Positions 35,968-45,426 are shown, numbered from the stretch's first letter. The stretch: 64,000 bases of DNA from an uncultured Bacteroidales bacterium (GCA_900314925.1 OMXC01000006.1:186001-250000); one strand, 5' to 3'. Numbers and translations are program-made. Notes: generated by a model from the sequence alone, not told the origin.

Positions 35968-36828
35968 TTACAGATACGCCTTCAGGTGCTTGCTCTTCGA
36001 GCTGTTCTTCAGGCGCTTGATACCCTTCTCCTTTATCTGGCGCACGCGCTCGCGGGTGAGGTTGAACTTCATGGCGATCTCGTCAAGGCTCAGTGGGTGC
36101 GGCTGGCCTATGCCGAAGTACATCCTGATGACCTCGCGTTCTATCTCTGTCAGCGTCGACAGACAGCGCTCTATCTCCTGCGAGAGGCTCTCCTGCATCA
36201 GCTTGTCGTCCGTCGGCGGAGTGTCCTCGTTGGGCAGCACGTCGACAAAGTTGACATCCTCGTCGCTCGCCAGGGGTGCGTCGATGCTCACATGACGGCC
36301 GCTGATGTTCAGTATGGCTTTGATCTTGTCTTCGGGTATGTCGAGCAGCTCGGCCAGTTCCTCCTCTGATGGCGGACGCTCCAGCTGCTGCTCCAGCTTG
36401 CTTATCTCCTTTTTCAGCTTGTTGAGGGCGCCAAGCTGGTTGCTCGGCAGTCGCACGATGCGGCTGTTCTCGGCGATGGCCTGCAGTATGCTCTGGCGTA
36501 TCCACCACACGGCATAGCTGATGAACTTGAAGCCGCGCGTCTCGTCGAAGCGCTTTGCGGCCTTTATCAATCCCACATTGCCCTCGTTGATGAGGTCTGG
36601 CAGGCTGAGGCCCTGGTTCTGGTACTGCTTGGCCACAGACACCACGAACCTCAGGTTGGCCTTGGTCAGGCGCTCTAGCGCCGCCTGGTCGCCCTGCTTG
36701 ATGCGCTGCGCCAGCTGCACCTCCTGCTCCGGCGTCAGCAGTTCCTCGCTGCAGATGTCCTGCAAGTATTTGTCCAGCGACTTGATGTCGCGGTTGGTTA
36801 TCGAATGGGTAATCTTCAGTTGTCTCAT
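35968..36828 (-). CDS. rpoD: Primary sigma factor of Bacteroidetes type
   Basis: 286 residues, the short form found in Bacteroidetes (no long region 1.1). Region 2 is [20 protein letters not shown] and [20 protein letters not shown]; region 4 is [20 protein letters not shown]. The very short N-terminus and the sequence [20 protein letters not shown] are a signature of the phylum. This protein recognises the -33 TTTG and -7 TAnnTTTG promoters seen throughout the window. I could not find such a promoter in front of it. Confidence 0.96.
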   Translation of the reverse strand: MRQLKITHSITNRDIKSLDKYLQDICSEELLTPEQEVQLAQRIKQGDQAALERLTKANLRFVVSVAKQYQNQGLSLPDLINEGNVGLIKAAKRFDETRGFKFISYAVWWIRQSILQAIAENSRIVRLPSNQLGALNKLKKEISKLEQQLERPPSEEELAELLDIPEDKIKAILNISGRHVSIDAPLASDEDVNFVDVLPNEDTPPTDDKLMQESLSQEIERCLSTLTEIEREVIRMYFGIGQPHPLSLDEIAMKFNLTRERVRQIKEKGIKRLKNSSKSKHLKAYL

Positions 36829-36968
36829 AGGCCTTTCACTTAAAACATACAGCTTACTGCTTGTTTTTTATCGCTATAACGCAGTTTTCGCGTTTTTGTT
36901 TCATGTCTTATAACGTTTATTGTGGAAAAATATTTTGCCCTATCGGAAAATTATTGCAAAAGATGTCG

Positions 36969-36976
36969 TATTTTTG
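36969..36976 (+). promoter_or_regulatory. Promoter -7 element of the lipoprotein gene
   Basis: TATTTTTG (TAnnTTTG) followed by CAG, about 63 bases before the start codon at 37039. Confidence 0.6.
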
Positions 36977-37038
36977 CAGCCGGAAACAATAAACAAGCCT
37001 CCAAGGCGTTAATAGCAACAAACAAAAAAAAACATACA

Positions 37039-37512
37039 ATGAAAAAGAACACCTTAAGACTTACCGTCATTGCCCTTGTGGCTGCCGTCTGCGCGCCCAT
37101 GTTCCTCACGTCGTGCAGCAAGGATGTCAACACCCGCGTGGCCACCTTCACCATCACCAACGACATGTGGGAGCAGCGAGATGACATGAACTACTACTGC
37201 GATTTCGCATGGAATGCACTCGACAACGACGCACTCTCCGTGGGCACCGTCAACGCCTATTACCTCCTCACCTCCGGCGGCAGCGAATACCAGCAGCCCC
37301 TGCCCTACATCTATTATCCCGACGCCCCGTTCCAAGATGTCGACTCCGTCATTGCCGGCACATGGGTGCCGCAGAGCGTCAACATCCGCTATGATGTCTC
37401 ACAGGGCCGCATCACCTTCATGTTCTGCGACCTCGGCTACTACCAGACCTACCGCAACGACCTGCCCACCATGCGTTTCCGCGCCGTAGTGACATACCCC
37501 GTGGAGTATTGA
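37039..37512 (+). CDS. Small lipoprotein of unknown function
   Basis: 157 residues from the ATG at 37039, chosen for the lipoprotein signal (VAAVCAPMFLTSCSKDV, Cys near 27). The mature part is beta-rich with Tyr-rich stretches (DDMNYYCDFAWNALD; VNIRYDVSQGRITFMFCDLG). I do not recognise the family. Similar short lipoproteins are common in Bacteroidales. It is a single gene with its own promoter and a strong terminator. Confidence 0.75.
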   Translation: MKKNTLRLTVIALVAAVCAPMFLTSCSKDVNTRVATFTITNDMWEQRDDMNYYCDFAWNALDNDALSVGTVNAYYLLTSGGSEYQQPLPYIYYPDAPFQDVDSVIAGTWVPQSVNIRYDVSQGRITFMFCDLGYYQTYRNDLPTMRFRAVVTYPVEY

Positions 37513-37532
37513 CACAACTCCCATAGAAACAG

Positions 37533-37569
37533 AGAGGCCGCAACTCACGAGTTGCGGCCTCTTCTTTTA
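37533..37569. terminator. Strong bidirectional terminator
   Basis: A 12-base-pair stem AGAGGCCGCAAC with its complement at 37551-37562, followed by a T-rich tail (ttcttttat). It ends the lipoprotein gene and, from the other side, folD. Confidence 0.85.
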
Positions 37570-37581
37570 TCCCACGCTTGA

Positions 37582-38451
37582 TTATCTGCGTTTGTATGCC
37601 TTCAACGTGTTCTCCAGCAGGCTCACTATCGTCAGCGGGCCTACGCCGCCGGGCACCGGGGTCGTCCAGCTGCACTTGGCGTCAACCTCGCTGTGTTTCA
37701 CGTCGCCGATGACACGGTAGCCGTTCTTCTTCGTGGCATCGGGCACACGGTGTATGCCAACGTCCACCAGCACAGCGCCTTCCTTAACCATGTCGGCAGT
37801 GACGAACTCGGGCTTGCCGATGGCCACAACCAGTATGTCGGCCTGACGCGTCAGTTCCGCGAGGTTCTGCGTCTTGCTGTGGCACATGGTCACCGTGCAG
37901 TCGAAGCCCTTGCGGCTCAGCAGGTTGGCGGCGGGTGTACCCACGATGTTGGAGCGCCCGAGCACCACACAGTGCTTGCCGGCGGTCTCTATGCCGTAGC
38001 GCTTCAGCAGGGTGCAGATGCCCATGGGCGTGGCGGGCACGAAGCACTCCTCGCCGAGCACCATGCGGCCTATGTTGATGGGCGTGAAGCCGTCAACGTC
38101 CTTTTCGGGCGAGATGGCATTGATGACACGCTGCTCGTTGATGTGCTTGGGCAGCGGCAGCTGCACGATGAAGCCGTCGATGTCGGGGTCGTTGTTGAGG
38201 AACTCTATCGTCTCCAGCAGCTGCTCCTCGGTGGTCTTCTCGCTCATGCGGTACACGCTCGAGGTGAACCCCACCTCCTTGCTCGACTTCTCCTTGTTGG
38301 CCACGTAGGTCATGCTGGCACCGTCCTCGCCTACAATAACTGCTGCCAGGTGCGGTGCACGGTGGCCCTGCTGGGTCAGCTGGCGCACCTCGCCGGCTAT
38401 CTCTTCCTTGATCTGCAAAGCCATCGCTTTGCCGTCCAACAAATTAGTCAT
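37582..38451 (-). CDS. folD: Methylenetetrahydrofolate dehydrogenase/cyclohydrolase FolD
   Basis: 289 residues. The active-site Lys is in [14 protein letters not shown] (the family YxxxK), the substrate loop is [14 protein letters not shown], and the NADP site is [14 protein letters not shown]. It interconverts one-carbon folate states. It starts 109 bases from the stop of ffh, with heptamer repeats in that gap. Confidence 0.96.
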   Translation of the reverse strand: MTNLLDGKAMALQIKEEIAGEVRQLTQQGHRAPHLAAVIVGEDGASMTYVANKEKSSKEVGFTSSVYRMSEKTTEEQLLETIEFLNNDPDIDGFIVQLPLPKHINEQRVINAISPEKDVDGFTPINIGRMVLGEECFVPATPMGICTLLKRYGIETAGKHCVVLGRSNIVGTPAANLLSRKGFDCTVTMCHSKTQNLAELTRQADILVVAIGKPEFVTADMVKEGAVLVDVGIHRVPDATKKNGYRVIGDVKHSEVDAKCSWTTPVPGGVGPLTIVSLLENTLKAYKRR

Positions 38452-38463
38452 ATTATATGGTTT

Positions 38464-38545
38464 GAAGTTTAAGGTTTAAGGTTTAAAGTTCAAGGTTTAA
38501 GGTTCAAACACACAGCCCGCAGCTTACAGCTCGCGGCTCAAAACA
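38464..38545. repeat. Heptamer repeats before folD
   Basis: One block of TTTAAGG units (about six, some with TTCAAGG) is followed by CAGCTTA/CAGCTCG-type units. It lies between ffh and folD. The two blocks are different heptamers in one junction. Confidence 0.75.
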
Positions 38546-38560
38546 CACTAATCACAGAGG

Positions 38561-39877
38561 TCACCTTCTTCTCATCGGCATCCTGCCGCCGTTCTTGCTG
38601 ACCATCTTCATCATCTTGCGCGTGTCCTCAAACTGTTTGAGGAAGCGGTTGAGTTCCTGTATCGTGCGGCCGCTGCCGGCGGCGATGCGCTGCTTGCGGC
38701 TACCGTTGAGGCAGCCCGGATGCTGCCGTTCGTAGGGCGTCATGCTGCCTATCATGGCCTCGATGGGCTTGAAGGCATCGTCGCTGATCTCCACGTTCTT
38801 GGTGAGCTTGTCCATGCCGGGGATCATGCCTATAAGGTCTTTCATCGACCCCATCTTCTTGATCTGCGCCACCTGGCTCAGGAAGTCCTCGAAGTTGTAC
38901 TCGTTCTGCATCAACTTCTTGGAGAGCTTGCGCGCCTCCTGCTCGTCATACTGGGCTTCGGCCCTCTCCACGAGGCTCACCACGTCGCCCATGCCGAGGA
39001 TGCGGTTGGCCATGCGGTCGGGGTGGAACACATCGAGGGCGTCCATCTTCTCGCCGACGCCGACGAACTTGATGGGCTTCTGCACCGTGTAGCGTATCGT
39101 CAGCGCCGCACCGCCGCGGGTGTCGCCGTCGAGCTTGGTGAGCACCACGCCGTCGAAGTCTATCCTGTCGTTGAAGGCCTTGGCCGTGTTCACGGCATCC
39201 TGGCCCGTCATGGCGTCAACCACGAAGAGGGTCTCCTGCGGCTGCAGCTCGCGCTTCAGGGCCGCAATCTCGTCCATCATCTCCTCGTCCACCGCCAGTC
39301 GGCCGGCGGTATCGACGATGACCACGTTCACCCCCTTGCCCTTGGCCTCGGCGATGGCGTGCTTGGCAATCTCCACGGGGTTCTTCGACCCCTCCTCGGT
39401 GTACACCGGCACACCGACTTGCTCACCGAGCGTCTGCAGCTGGCTGATGGCCGCCGGACGGTACACGTCGCCAGCCACCAGCATCACCTGGCGCCCGCGC
39501 TTGGTCTTCAGCAGGTTGGCCAGCTTGGCGCTGAAGGTCGTCTTACCGGAACCCTGCAAGCCGGCGATGAGCACCACCGCGGGCTGGCCCTTGACGTTGA
39601 TGTCCACGCTCTCGGAGCCCATCAGTCTGGTAAGCTCCTCGTGCACAATCTTCACCATCAGCTGTCCCGGCTCGATGCTCGTGATGACGTTGCGGCCCAG
39701 GGCTTCGGCCTTCACCTTGTCAGTGAATTCCTTGGCTATCGGATAGCTCACATCGGCGTCGAGCAACGCCTTGCGCACCTCCTTGACGGTCTCCGCAACG
39801 TTAATATCGGTGATGCTCCCCTTGCCGCGAAGGGTATGCAACGCTTTCTCTATCTTGCTACTAAGGTTCTCAAACAT
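38561..39877 (-). CDS. ffh: Signal recognition particle protein Ffh
   Basis: 438 residues. The G-domain has GLQGSGKTTFSAKLANLL, DTAGRLAVDEEMMDE and LTKLDGDTRGGAALT. The Met-rich M domain ends the protein (QFEDTRKMMKMVSKNGGRMP). It binds signal peptides and SRP RNA. A TATATTTG promoter lies about 28 bases upstream of its start. Confidence 0.96.
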   Translation of the reverse strand: MFENLSSKIEKALHTLRGKGSITDINVAETVKEVRKALLDADVSYPIAKEFTDKVKAEALGRNVITSIEPGQLMVKIVHEELTRLMGSESVDINVKGQPAVVLIAGLQGSGKTTFSAKLANLLKTKRGRQVMLVAGDVYRPAAISQLQTLGEQVGVPVYTEEGSKNPVEIAKHAIAEAKGKGVNVVIVDTAGRLAVDEEMMDEIAALKRELQPQETLFVVDAMTGQDAVNTAKAFNDRIDFDGVVLTKLDGDTRGGAALTIRYTVQKPIKFVGVGEKMDALDVFHPDRMANRILGMGDVVSLVERAEAQYDEQEARKLSKKLMQNEYNFEDFLSQVAQIKKMGSMKDLIGMIPGMDKLTKNVEISDDAFKPIEAMIGSMTPYERQHPGCLNGSRKQRIAAGSGRTIQELNRFLKQFEDTRKMMKMVSKNGGRMPMRRR

Positions 39878-39904
39878 ACTCCACGATGCTATTTAATCAA
39901 ACTG

Positions 39905-39912
39905 CAAATATA
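39905..39912 (-). promoter_or_regulatory. Promoter -7 element of ffh
   Basis: On the minus strand it reads TATATTTG (TAnnTTTG) followed by CAG, 27 bases before the start codon. Confidence 0.6.
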
Positions 39913-39993
39913 CGAAATAATTTTCAATAATAAACTAAAAAATAATAAATACCCCCTGCCCGCCCGTACTGCCGGAAAAAGACACCGAAATCG

Positions 39994-40092
39994 CTACGGA
40001 GTCTCCTCGGCCCCCCTACGGGGTTTCTACGGCGTTCCACTGAAGAACGGCCGAAGGGACTCCGTAGGGGGGCCGAAGGGGCTCCGTAGAGA
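39994..40092. repeat. 11-base-periodic inverted array 3
   Basis: Nine 11-base units (a tenth may extend to 40103). The left side is CTACGGAGTCT, CCTCGGCCCCC, CTACGGGGTTT and CTACGGCGTTC. The right side starts with CACTGAAGAAC, identical to a unit of arrays 1 and 2, then alternates GGCCGAAGGGn and CTCCGTAGnnn. Left unit 1 pairs with the last right unit. It lies between two genes on the minus strand. Confidence 0.85.
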
Positions 40093-40112
40093 AGCCGCTG
40101 AAAGGCTGACAG

Positions 40113-41258
40113 TCAGTGCTTTGCAGAGAAGAGCAAAATGCCGGCGCGCAGCATCAGCATGATAATCAGCGGGATAATGGCAACCGAGAGGCCGCACCAC
40201 ACCACCCATACGGCGGCGGCGAGGAACATGGCTTCCTGCAGCCAGAGGGCCCAGCGGGGGCTGCGCTCGAGGCGTATGGCTATCAGGATGAGCAACGGCG
40301 AGAGCCACAAGATGTTGAGGTTCCACTGGGTGCACCAGTGGTCGGTGCCGAACCACATGAAGCAGAGGAAGAGGCCGCAAAGCCCCGCGACGACGAACAG
40401 CAGGCGGTCGACGATGCGGAAGACGAGAGGCGGTATGCCGAAGCGTCTGCCGCAGGCTGTCAGCACGGCCACCACGGCCAGCAGCAAGGCGAAGGCCACC
40501 ACTGGCGGGAAGCTGGCTTTCAGCGGGGTGCGCCCCTTGGTGAGCACGGGGTGCGAAGGGCCGACGATGGCAGGGGCCGACCATTCGCCCGAGGTGGTGC
40601 ACTGCGCCAGCTCGGCCTCCATCTCGGCGGGGAGGAACATGCGCTCCGGGGCCGTGCAGCGGTGGTCGGTGGGCAGGCCGAAGAGCAGGTCGATGCCGAG
40701 GCGCCACCATTCCATGCTGTCCTTCAGGCAGGTGGCCAGCAACTGGCGGTAGCTCCTGGGCTCGGCCGAGCGCTGCAGGACGGTGTCCTGAGCCCAGGCG
40801 CTGTAGACGATGTCTCGCACCCGCGTGGCGCAGTTGTCGCGCAGGAAGTCGTAGCGGTAGTAGCGGTACTCGGGCTGGTAGTTGGTCTCCAGCAGCAGGA
40901 AGAGGTTACGCACCTGCCCGGCCTCGAAGGTTAGCGGCTGCTCGCTGACGGGGCGCCCGTACCAGGTGTACTCGTCGATGAATTCGGCGTATGTGGTGCG
41001 GCTGAGCTGGTAGTCGAGCTGGCCGCGCATAAACTTCCAGTAGAAGTGCGGCGTGCTGAAGTCGAAGGTGCCGTAGTTGTATACCAGGTCGAGCCCACTG
41101 GCGGGGTCGACGATGCGTATGGCGCTGTGGCCGAAGGAGGTGTAGAAGTCATTGCCCGGGCCGCAGGTGAGCACACTGGCCTTGGCGCTGTCGCTCAGCA
41201 CCTGCGCGCCGGCGGCGACAGGCAGCAGCAGCGCCAGCAACAATAATATACGTTTCAT
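40113..41258 (-). CDS. DUF4105 (Lnb N-terminal-like) membrane protein
   Basis: 381 residues from the ATG at 41258, chosen for the signal peptide (LLLLALLLPVAAGAQ). The N-terminal half has TCGPGNDFYTSFGHSAIRI and FLRDNCATRVRDIV, giving the conserved His, Asp, Asn and Cys of DUF4105. The C-terminal third has several helices (VVAFALLLAVVAVLTACG; LLFVVAGLCGLFLCFMW), so it is an inner-membrane protein with a periplasmic DUF4105 domain. The family is proposed to be a papain-like hydrolase; the activity here is unknown. Confidence 0.82.
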   Translation of the reverse strand: MKRILLLLALLLPVAAGAQVLSDSAKASVLTCGPGNDFYTSFGHSAIRIVDPASGLDLVYNYGTFDFSTPHFYWKFMRGQLDYQLSRTTYAEFIDEYTWYGRPVSEQPLTFEAGQVRNLFLLLETNYQPEYRYYRYDFLRDNCATRVRDIVYSAWAQDTVLQRSAEPRSYRQLLATCLKDSMEWWRLGIDLLFGLPTDHRCTAPERMFLPAEMEAELAQCTTSGEWSAPAIVGPSHPVLTKGRTPLKASFPPVVAFALLLAVVAVLTACGRRFGIPPLVFRIVDRLLFVVAGLCGLFLCFMWFGTDHWCTQWNLNILWLSPLLILIAIRLERSPRWALWLQEAMFLAAAVWVVWCGLSVAIIPLIIMLMLRAGILLFSAKH

Positions 41259-41308
41259 GGTGTTCTTTTTTATCATCGGGTCGACATAGACCATCGTGTC
41301 TTATGGCG

Positions 41309-42394
41309 TCAGGCGCCGGTGCCCATGGCTTCGCCAGCCACGACGTCGGGACGCTTGACCCCCTCGCGGGGCTCCATGTGTATGGGGGCGCTCTCGGTGG
41401 CGTTGTGCACGGTGACCTGCGGGAAGGGTATCTCGACGCCGGCATTGTTGAAGGCTATGTAGATGTCCTCGCGGATGTGCTCCCAGACGGTCCAGTAGTC
41501 CTCCACCTTGGTCCAGAGCCAGAGGGTGATGTCCACAGAGCTGTCGCCGAGATTGCTCACGGCCACCGAAGGTTTCTTGGGGTCCCAGCTGATCAGGGGC
41601 TCGGCCTTGATGACGTCCCAGAGCACCTCTTTGGCCTTGCGCAGGTCGGTGCCGTAGGCCACGGAGGCCACCACGTCGAGGCGTATCTTAGGCTCTTTGG
41701 TGTGGTTGATGAGGCTCTTGGTGGCCAGCTCGCTGTTGGGGATGATGATGGTGCGGCCGTTGAAGGGGCGCATGATGGTGTGGAAGATGCGTATCTCCTT
41801 GATGTATCCCTTGTAGGAGCCGCATTCTATGTAGTCGTCAACCTTGAAGGGTTTCATGAGCAGGATGATGACGCCGCCGGCGAAGTTCTGCAGGGTGCCC
41901 TGGAGGGCCATGCCCACGGCCAGGCCCATGGCGCCGAGGAGGGCTATGAAGGAGGTGGCCTTGATGCCGATGACGTCCATGGCCATGATGATGATCATCG
42001 CCTTGAGCAGCACGTCGGTCAGCGAGCCGAGGAAGCTCTTGAGACTGGGCTCGGCGTTGCGGCGGTCGAGGCCGCGCATGATGACGCGTTTGAGCATCTT
42101 GACGAGCTTGAAGCCTATCCAGAGGATGAGGATGGCCACGAGGAGCTTGGGGACGAACTGTACGGTGAGCTGCGTGAGTTCGCGGAGGCCGTCGCGGAGG
42201 ATGGTGTTCTCGCCGGTGACCACAGCCTTGAGGTCGGAGACGTCCATGTTGCGGAGGCTATCCTTGATGGCGTTTGAGATGCTGTCCTGAGTGTGCACCA
42301 TCTGGCCGAATTCGTCCTTGGGCACTATGGTGTCAGGCTTCTGTGCCGCAGCGGCGGCGATGAGTGTGGGTGTGTTGTCGTCTAATAGTATCAT
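41309..42394 (-). CDS. Small-conductance mechanosensitive channel (MscS type)
   Basis: 361 residues. Helices near 80-105, 125-145 and 150-180 are followed by the pore and beta-domain signature GMALQGTLQNFAGGVII and IKEIRIFHTIMRPFNGRTII. The gating segment before it is AFIALLGAMGLAVG-like. It releases solutes at low osmolarity. The N-terminus lacks a clear signal. It stands 7 bases after the SDR gene. Confidence 0.9.
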   Translation of the reverse strand: MILLDDNTPTLIAAAAAQKPDTIVPKDEFGQMVHTQDSISNAIKDSLRNMDVSDLKAVVTGENTILRDGLRELTQLTVQFVPKLLVAILILWIGFKLVKMLKRVIMRGLDRRNAEPSLKSFLGSLTDVLLKAMIIIMAMDVIGIKATSFIALLGAMGLAVGMALQGTLQNFAGGVIILLMKPFKVDDYIECGSYKGYIKEIRIFHTIMRPFNGRTIIIPNSELATKSLINHTKEPKIRLDVVASVAYGTDLRKAKEVLWDVIKAEPLISWDPKKPSVAVSNLGDSSVDITLWLWTKVEDYWTVWEHIREDIYIAFNNAGVEIPFPQVTVHNATESAPIHMEPREGVKRPDVVAGEAMGTGA

Positions 42395-42401
42395 TATTGT
42401 A

Positions 42402-43241
42402 TCACTTTTTTACTTTCACAGACATAAGTCCGCAAACCAAGGCGTCCCACCAGCGGGCGGGAAGAAGGGGATGCAGCACGCTGACGCTGAAGGCGAACCG
42501 CCCGAGGCGGTAGCGTGTGCGCGGACAGCGCGAGGTGGCGGCGCGCACTATGGCGCGGGCTATGATGGAGGGCGAGGACATGTAGGGTCCCGTGTAGCCC
42601 CAGCGCATGGCTTCGGCCTCGCGGTGGGCGGCGGCTTCGTAGGCCGTGCCGCGCGAACACTCGTCGAGGTGGTCGGCGGCGATGATGCCCCAGTCGGTCT
42701 TGATGCAGCCCGGCTCGATGATGGCCACCTTGATGCCGAAGGGCTTGAGCTCCATGCGGAGGGCGTCGCTGAGGGCCTCGACGCTGTACTTGCTGACGTT
42801 GTACCACCCACCGAAGGGGAACACCGCGCGGCCGGCGATGGAGGCTATGTTGACGATGCGGCCGCTGCGTTGGCTGCGCATGGCGGGGAGCACGAGGCGC
42901 GTCATCTCGGCCAGGCCGAAGACGTTGACCTCCAGCTGGCGGCGCGCGTCGTCGAGGGGCACGCACTCCACGGCGCCGAAGTAGCCGTAGCCGGCGTTGT
43001 TGACCAGCACGTCGATGCGGCCTTCAGCCTTGAGTATGGCGTCCACGCACTGACGGCGCGAGGCGTCGTCGGTGACGTCGAGGGCCAGCGGCGTGACGCC
43101 GTCGGCCACGAGGGGCTCCATGAGGGCCGTGCGCCGCGCGGCGGCGTAGACCTTGTGGCCCATGCGGGCAAGGCGCTGCGCGGCCTCGTAGCCGATGCCG
43201 CTGCTACCGCCGGTAACGAGTATCACTTTCGTATTGATCAT
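42402..43241 (-). CDS. Short-chain dehydrogenase/reductase
   Basis: 279 residues. The cofactor motif is VTGGSSGIGYEAA, followed by NNAGYG, the catalytic Ser in NIASIAGRA and Tyr/Lys in WYNVSKYSVEAL. The substrate is not predictable. It is 7 bases upstream of the mscS-type gene and in the same direction. Confidence 0.88.
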   Translation of the reverse strand: MINTKVILVTGGSSGIGYEAAQRLARMGHKVYAAARRTALMEPLVADGVTPLALDVTDDASRRQCVDAILKAEGRIDVLVNNAGYGYFGAVECVPLDDARRQLEVNVFGLAEMTRLVLPAMRSQRSGRIVNIASIAGRAVFPFGGWYNVSKYSVEALSDALRMELKPFGIKVAIIEPGCIKTDWGIIAADHLDECSRGTAYEAAAHREAEAMRWGYTGPYMSSPSIIARAIVRAATSRCPRTRYRLGRFAFSVSVLHPLLPARWWDALVCGLMSVKVKK

Positions 43242-43321
43242 AATGTTTAATTAACGCAGGGGGTGTATTTAAATTATACCGGCAGCAAGTTTTTTTTTTA
43301 CGACAATTGAACTTTTTTTGT

Positions 43322-43329
43322 TATCTTTG
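43322..43329 (+). promoter_or_regulatory. Promoter -7 element ending four bases before the start codon
   Basis: TATCTTTG followed by CAAC and then the ATG at 43334. With the usual spacing of a few bases to the start site, transcription would begin at or next to the ATG, giving a leaderless or nearly leaderless message. Confidence 0.55.
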
Positions 43330-43333
43330 CAAC

Positions 43334-43999
43334 ATGAAAAAGACGAGAATAACCTCATGCCCAGAACTGATGGAGGCCATTGACGAGATAGGCCTCGTGC
43401 CGCTGCTGGACAGCGGAATACGCGGCTTCTCGGCCGATGAGCTGGTGGCGCCGGAGTGCCGCTATGTGGTGACCGACGAGGGCTGGGACTGGCCGCTATG
43501 GGACTGGAAAGGGCCAATGGTCACCGAAGGGCATTATGCTTACGGCAAGTTCTTCGGCGGCAAGGCGGGCTTCGTCACCATGGAGTGGTGGCCCGACCTC
43601 TGCAACTACCGGCGCGCCAAATACCCGGAACCCGATGAGGAGAGCATCGAAGGCGCCATCCTGGAGGTGCTGCGCGTCAACGGCAGCATGATTACAAGGG
43701 AGCTGCGCACGGCCTGCGGCTTCGACGGCCCCAAGATGCGCAGCCGCTTCGACGGCTATGTCACACGCCTGCAGATGGCCTGCCGCGTGGTGACCGAGGA
43801 CTTCGTATACCCTACAGATAAACACGGCAACCGCTACGGCTGGGGCTGGGCGTTGCTGAACACGCCCGAGCGCCTCTTCGGACACGACTCATGCCTGTGC
43901 GACCGCTCGCCGGAAGAGAGCCTCGCACGCCTGACGGCGCACCTGAAAGAGCTCCTCCCCAAAGCCACCGACAAGCAGCTGGCCAAGCTCCTGGGCTAA
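43334..43999 (+). CDS. AlkZ-related protein
   Basis: 221 residues from the ATG at 43334. An upstream in-frame Met would place the start inside the promoter. The sequence TDEGWDWPLWDWKGPMVTEG with many Trp residues, and the later winged-helix-like SIEGAILEVLRVNGSMITRE, resemble proteins annotated as AlkZ-related (DNA glycosylase-like winged-helix family). That assignment is tentative. No signal or membrane segment. Tail to tail with the phosphoesterase gene (4-base overlap). Confidence 0.6.
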   Translation: MKKTRITSCPELMEAIDEIGLVPLLDSGIRGFSADELVAPECRYVVTDEGWDWPLWDWKGPMVTEGHYAYGKFFGGKAGFVTMEWWPDLCNYRRAKYPEPDEESIEGAILEVLRVNGSMITRELRTACGFDGPKMRSRFDGYVTRLQMACRVVTEDFVYPTDKHGNRYGWGWALLNTPERLFGHDSCLCDRSPEESLARLTAHLKELLPKATDKQLAKLLG

Positions 44000-45078
44000 G
44001 GCACAAGGTTGATTACAAGATACTCCGACTGTGTCCCTATGCGGTATTTGGCGCCCCAGATGCCGAGGCCGGAGGTGACGCAGACGGTGGTCTCCCCTTT
44101 CTGCAACGTGCCCCACGAGCACTCGTACATTGCGTCGGTGATCCACGACAACGGCCACACCTGCCCGCGGTGGGTGTGACCGCTCACCTGCAGCCCTATG
44201 CCCGCGCGCTCGGCCTTCTCCAGGTGGTAGGGCTGGTGGTCGAGGAGGATGGTGAATGCGCCGGTGTGGAAATGCGCCAAGGCATTGACGCTCCTGCGGT
44301 GGCGGTTGGTGCGGTCGTCGCGGCCGATGACGGCGATGTTGCCGACTTTGGCCACCGAGTCGCGCAGCAGGGTGATGTCGGCGTCGCGGTAGAAGCGTTC
44401 CGCCTCGCCGGGAGTGTAATGGTCGGCGTAGTATTCGTGGTTGCCCAAACAGGCATAGACGGGCATCTGCAGCTTTCGCAGCCCATCGGCCATCTCCTCA
44501 TGCAGCAACGGCCGCAGCGAGCGGTCCACGAGGTCACCGGCCATGAGCAGCATGTCGCCGCCCTCGCGGTTGAGCATCGCCACCCAGCGGTCGAGGTCGG
44601 CGCGGCGGTTGTGGTAGCCCAGATGCAGGTCGCTCACGGCCAGCACCTTCACGGGGTGGTCCACCTTGCCTTGGGTGTCGACGGTCAGCTCCACACGCCG
44701 CTTGTGCTCATAGTTTAGGGAGCCATAGATGAACAGCGCCGCCATCGCCACCAGCAGCACGCCGCAGGTCCACCAGTTGTCGCGCAGCCAGGCCGTTGGC
44801 AGCACATGCACCAGCCGCAGCAGGTCGGCCAGCAGGAACGCCATGAAGAGGTACAGGAGTATTATCAAGCCTTTGTTGCCGACATTATAGACAGCCACCG
44901 AGAGCCCGTAAGGCAGACGGTCGAGGTAGCGCGTCAGCGACAGCACAGCCATAGCCACGCAGGCGGCCTCAACGCCCACCAGCGTCCACCGCAGCCACAG
45001 CACCGGAGGCAGCATCCACAGATGCCACCCCACATAGCCCGACAAGGCAATGATAACGAACAGAATAGCAAACATCAT
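43996..45078 (-). CDS. Membrane-anchored metallophosphoesterase
   Basis: 360 residues. Three to four helices occupy the first 130 residues. The phosphoesterase domain then shows the metal ligands in VSDLHLGYHN, AGDLVDRS, GNHEYYADH and VSGHTHRGQVWPLS. This is the YkuE/YaeI-like layout, in which some members act on UDP-diacylglucosamine. The substrate here is not known. It overlaps the DUF454 gene by 4 bases. Confidence 0.88.
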   Translation of the reverse strand: MMFAILFVIIALSGYVGWHLWMLPPVLWLRWTLVGVEAACVAMAVLSLTRYLDRLPYGLSVAVYNVGNKGLIILLYLFMAFLLADLLRLVHVLPTAWLRDNWWTCGVLLVAMAALFIYGSLNYEHKRRVELTVDTQGKVDHPVKVLAVSDLHLGYHNRRADLDRWVAMLNREGGDMLLMAGDLVDRSLRPLLHEEMADGLRKLQMPVYACLGNHEYYADHYTPGEAERFYRDADITLLRDSVAKVGNIAVIGRDDRTNRHRRSVNALAHFHTGAFTILLDHQPYHLEKAERAGIGLQVSGHTHRGQVWPLSWITDAMYECSWGTLQKGETTVCVTSGLGIWGAKYRIGTQSEYLVINLVP

Positions 45079-45359
45079 ATATCGTCGTTTTTAGCGTTAG
45101 GAACAAAGAACACCACCGTCAGCGCACCCACGGCGCCGGCTTTCTGCGTGGCCGTCATGCCGCCGCGACGCTGGTAGCCACGTATATACTTGCCCAGCCA
45201 CGACTGCAGCAGCCATTGCTGCAGCCTCGGCGACGAGCGGTAGAACAGCCATGACGCCAGCAGCAGGAACGGCGTCGTCGGCAACCCCGGCACCACCACT
45301 CCCAGCGCCCCCAGCCCCACGGCCAGCAGACCTAATACTATATATATGTATCGTTTCAT
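45075..45359 (-). CDS. DUF454 (YbaN-like) membrane protein
   Basis: 94 residues from the ATG at 45359. The family signature GALGVVVPGLPTTPFLLLAS is followed by FYRSSPRLQQWLLQ and W-G-IRGYQRRGGMT. Two helices are predicted. Unknown function. A TATCTTTG promoter lies 29 bases upstream, and the gene overlaps the phosphoesterase start (ATGA). Confidence 0.85.
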   Translation of the reverse strand: MKRYIYIVLGLLAVGLGALGVVVPGLPTTPFLLLASWLFYRSSPRLQQWLLQSWLGKYIRGYQRRGGMTATQKAGAVGALTVVFFVPNAKNDDI

Positions 45360-45387
45360 CCTCACAACGTCTGTCCCAAAGGCGCTG

Positions 45388-45395
45388 CAAAGATA
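45388..45395 (-). promoter_or_regulatory. Promoter -7 element of the DUF454 gene
   Basis: On the minus strand TATCTTTG followed by CAG. It lies back to back with the promoter of leader RNA A. Confidence 0.6.
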
Positions 45396-45426
45396 CACCT
45401 TTTCCCGGACATGCGGGAATATTTTT

